Below are positions 61,915 through 64,000 of a stretch of 64,000 bases of DNA, piece after piece. Source of the stretch: Salvelinus alpinus (lineage: Eukaryota > Chordata > Actinopteri > Salmoniformes > Salmonidae); NCBI RefSeq assembly GCF_045679555.1, contig NC_092087.1:21133925-21197924 (forward strand), in the 5' to 3' direction. The translations under genes were made by a program, and so were the position numbers. The stretch's first letter is position 1; every line of letters starts with the position of its first letter. The notes beneath the pieces are model-generated. The model saw only the letters and a program-made list of their open reading frames with translations. It ran no database searches and was not told the DNA's origin.

Positions 61915-62784
61915 TTACTTGCTTACGGTCGGCTCCGGACCGCCGACCGTCTCAGGAGGTTCCGGACCGCCGACCGTCTCAGGAGGTTCCGGACCGCAGA
62001 CCGTCTCAGGAGGTTCCGGACCGCAGACCGTCTCAGGAGGTTCCGGACCGTAGACCGTCTCAGGAGGTTCCGGACCGTAGACCGTCTCAGGAGGTTCCGG
62101 ACCGTAGACCGTCTCAGGAGGTTCCGGACTGTAGACCATCGCTGGAAGCTCTGGACTGGGAACTGTCGCCGGAAGCTCTGGACTGGGAACTGTCACCGGA
62201 AGCTCTGGTCTGGGAACTGTCGCCGGAAGCTCTGGACTGTGGAAGCGCACTGGAGGCCTGATGCGTGGTGCCGGCACTGGTGGTACCGGGCTGGTGACAC
62301 GCACCTCAGGGCGAGTGCGAGGAGGAGGCACAGGACGTACTGGACTATGGAGGCGCACTAGAGGCCTGATGCGTGGGACCGGCACTGGTGGTACCGGGCT
62401 GGTGACACGTACCTCAGGGCGAGTGCGGGGAGGAGGCACAGGACATACTGGACTGTGGAGGCACACTGGAGGCCTGATGCGTGGGACCGGTACAGGTGGC
62501 ACCGGCCTGATGACACGCATCTCGGGGCGAGTGCGGGGAGCAGGAACAGGACGGACCTGACTGGGAAAGCGCACTTGAGGGAGAGTGCGAGGAGTTGGCA
62601 CAGGACGCACTGTGTTGTGAAGGTACAGTGGAGACCTGGTGTGTATAGCCGGCAGCAATTGTTCCGGAACTTTAACACACCTTTCAGGACGAGTACGGGG
62701 AGCTGACTCAGGTGGCACCAAATTGACAACACGTTCCTTTATTCCAAATCCGTGCATCCTCCACCAACTCAACAACTCCCCCAT
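61915..62784 (-). CDS. Proline-rich tandem-repeat ORF of the LTR element
   Basis: A 289-codon open frame. From the N-terminus: MGELLSWWRMHGFGIKERVV, then RPVP-rich units, three 36-aa repeats (108-bp period at 62,256, 62,364, 62,472), then nine-residue repeats of SPELPATVP type and GPEPPETVY/C/G type (27-bp period, 61,928-62,200), and a stop (TAA) at the joint with the left LTR. It is downstream of the short ORF at 63,131-62,898 but in another frame. I do not recognise a domain. Intrinsically disordered by composition. It may be a gag-like or chance-expanded segment. Confidence 0.4.
   Translation of the reverse strand: MGELLSWWRMHGFGIKERVVNLVPPESAPRTRPERCVKVPEQLLPAIHTRSPLYLHNTVRPVPTPRTLPQVRFPSQVRPVPAPRTRPEMRVIRPVPPVPVPRIRPPVCLHSPVCPVPPPRTRPEVRVTSPVPPVPVPRIRPLVRLHSPVRPVPPPRTRPEVRVTSPVPPVPAPRIRPPVRFHSPELPATVPRPELPVTVPSPELPATVPSPELPAMVYSPEPPETVYGPEPPETVYGPEPPETVYGPEPPETVCGPEPPETVCGPEPPETVGGPEPPETVGGPEPTVSK
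61928..62590. repeat. Tandem repeats of 27 bp and 108 bp
   Basis: About eight 27-bp units (GGACCG[C/T][C/A]GACCGTCTCAGGAGGTTCC type) at 61,928-62,140, about four related units (CTCTGGACTGGGAACTGTCG) to 62,240, then three 108-bp units from 62,256. All periods are multiples of three, so the frame is kept. Confidence 0.92.
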
Positions 62785-62897
62785 TTCTCTCTCTTCCGAA
62801 TTCTCCTTCTTCTCCCAGACTGGCTATGGTTTACTCCTCGGCTCCGCCGACTGCTCCATGTGCCCTCCCCCATAAATTTTCTTGGGGTTTCTGTGGC

Positions 62898-63131
62898 CTA
62901 CCTCCCCGACTTTGTCGCTGTCCCTCCTTCGCTGCTTCCACCTGCCTCTATGGCACTCTTCTCTCCTGCTATAATGTCGTTCCAAGTCCAATATGTTCTC
63001 TCCCTAATCTCCTCTATCGACCAGGATGCCATTATCTCCCGGGCACGCTGCTTGGTCCGTTGTTGGTGGGATCTTCTGTCACGCTCGTCGTAAGGAGTAG
63101 ACCAAGGCGCAGCGTGAATAGAGTTCCACAT
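62898..63131 (-). CDS. Short ORF starting in the LTR
   Basis: The ATG at 63,131 lies 54 bp from the inner edge of the LTR. The frame runs through the LTR end and 180 bp into the internal region, 77 codons in all (MWNSIHAAPWSTPYDERDRR... with EEIRERTYWTWNDIIAGE), and stops. Function unknown. The solo LTR at 7,211 has an ATG at the same place. Confidence 0.45.
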   Translation of the reverse strand: MWNSIHAAPWSTPYDERDRRSHQQRTKQRAREIMASWSIEEIRERTYWTWNDIIAGEKSAIEAGGSSEGGTATKSGR

Positions 63132-64000
63132 ATTTTAATAAACTGAAACTCACCAAAACAAACAAACAATAAAGCACAAACAAAACGTGACGCTACTGGT
63201 GTGCAAACAGGCAACTAACTGTAGACAAGATTCCACAAACACAAATGAGGAAATGGCTACCTAAATATGACCCCCAATCAGAGACAACGATAAACAGCTG
63301 CCTCTGATTGGGAACCATATCAGGCCACCATAGAAATACAAAAACACCTAGATGACCGACCCAAGTCACTATCACGCCCCAACCAACACAGAGAATAAAC
63401 AGCTTACTATGGTCAGGGCGTGACACAATAACCCATAATAACAATGCGAAAACAGGTTTTAAGAATTTTCTTGCAAATTAATAAACAAATAAAAAACAGA
63501 AATATCTTATTTATATAATTATTCAGACTCTTTGCTACGAGACTCGGAATTGAGCTCAGGTGCATCCTGTTTCCATTGATCATCCTTGAGATGTTTTTAC
63601 AACTTGATTGAACTCCACCTGTGGTAAATTCAATTGATTGGACATGATTTGGAAAGGCACACACCTGTCTATATAAGGTCCCACAGTTGACAGTGCATGT
63701 CAAAGCAAAAAAAAAAGCCATGAGGTCGAAGGAATTGTCTGTAAAATTCCAAAACAGGATTGTGTCGAGGCACAGATCTGGGGAAGGGTAACAACAAATT
63801 CTGCAGCATTGAAGGTCCCCAAGAACACAGTGGCATCCATCATTCTTAAATGGAAGAAGTTTGGAACCACAAGAATCTTCCTGGAGCTGGCCGCCCGGGC
63901 CAAACTGAGCAATCGGGGGAGAAGGGCCTTGCTCAGGGAGTTGACCAAGAACCCAGTGGTCACTCTGACAGAGCGCCAGAGATTCTCTGTGGAGATGGGA

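Larger units (their letters stand above)
61591..63425 (-). mobile_element. LTR retroelement with ORF starting inside the LTR, 5-bp target duplication
   Basis: CAATA flanks both sides (61,586-61,590 and 63,426-63,430). The right LTR, 63,078-63,425 (348 bp), has TGTCACG...CGTGACA ends. The left LTR, 61,591 to about 61,919, lacks the 17 bp at its inner end and a 7-bp CTCGTCG block. Promoter-to-poly(A) sense is minus: AATAAA-like TATTAAAATATG precedes the ATG. No RT, integrase or primer-binding site is seen, so the internal region is a deletion derivative. The inner edge of the left LTR coincides with the stop of the proline-rich ORF. The LTR resembles the solo LTR at 7,211. Confidence 0.85.
61479..64000 (+). 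mobile_element. Tc1-like transposon continuing beyond the window, interrupted by an LTR element
   Basis: The left end (TA then CACTGCATTTGGAATTGATT) is a degenerate form of the 39,901 family. The body resumes after the LTR element at 63,426. Transposase traces on the plus strand: HRSGEG, NSAALKVPKNTVASIILKWK (63,800 on), AGRPGQTEQSGEKGLAQG-type shifted sequence, ending in the window near the LTELHRF-like region. The catalytic part and right end lie outside the window. Confidence 0.85.

Noticed and set aside
61928-62200. CRISPR-like regular array
   Set aside because: Units are head-to-tail tandem repeats without unique spacers, in a eukaryotic LTR element.
61863-62261. Plus-strand 132-aa frame with nine-residue repeats
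   Set aside because: The 27-bp repeat keeps several frames open on both strands; the minus frame fits the orientation of the LTR element better.

Overview
The window looks like salmonid fish nuclear DNA (Salmo/Oncorhynchus type). It holds four spliced vertebrate genes in an AT-rich background that is saturated with Tc1/mariner elements. These include four copies of the Tss type from which Sleeping Beauty was derived. Salmonid tRNA-derived SINEs, LINE fragments, solo LTRs and TTAA-flanked foldback repeats are also present. No bacterial, CRISPR or plasmid features were seen. The salmonid assignment comes from recognising repeat families by eye, not from a search.

Genic part (1-28,268). 1-2,820 is the 3' end of a FERM-domain scaffold gene, called frmd4b, with a C-terminal PDZ-binding tail and a 3' UTR to about 3.9 kb. 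3.9-16 kb is intergenic and mostly repeats: a LINE with an RT domain, a solo LTR with a perfect target duplication, a LINE split by a Tc1 element, and a Sleeping Beauty-like element. 17-21 kb carries arl6ip5 (PRA1 family, minus strand, three exons). It is head-to-head with trnt1 (plus strand, seven coding exons, open frame through every exon), and the two share an approximately 1 kb promoter region with GC-box, CCAAT and ETS-like sites. 26.6-28.3 kb is a two-exon vasotocin receptor of V2 type with its promoter. FRMD4B and ARL6IP5 are neighbours in human 3p14, and TRNT1 and OXTR also lie on human 3p, which supports the frmd4b call.

Repeat part (28.3-64 kb). A Sleeping Beauty-like element begins 45 bp after the receptor stop codon and itself carries a SINE with a perfect 7-bp target duplication. 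Further on are another Tss element split by a solo LTR, a 4.5-kb Tc1-like element carrying both a foldback element and a second Tc1, a retrovirus-like LTR/leader fragment, and a decayed SWIM/YqaJ-nuclease gene split by a Tc1 element. There are three loci of a TTAA-flanked palindromic family, a Ty3/Gypsy gag-protease fragment, the best-preserved Tss transposase in the window (272-aa open frame), and finally an LTR element whose reading frame begins inside its LTR and runs into proline-rich tandem repeats. That last element is inserted in the terminal repeat of another Tc1 element which runs off the window.

I found no clear new gene system. The most unusual items are the SWIM/YqaJ pseudogene, the LTR element with an ORF starting in its LTR, and the TTAA foldback family with repeated splice-donor-like modules and a perfect 32-bp hairpin.
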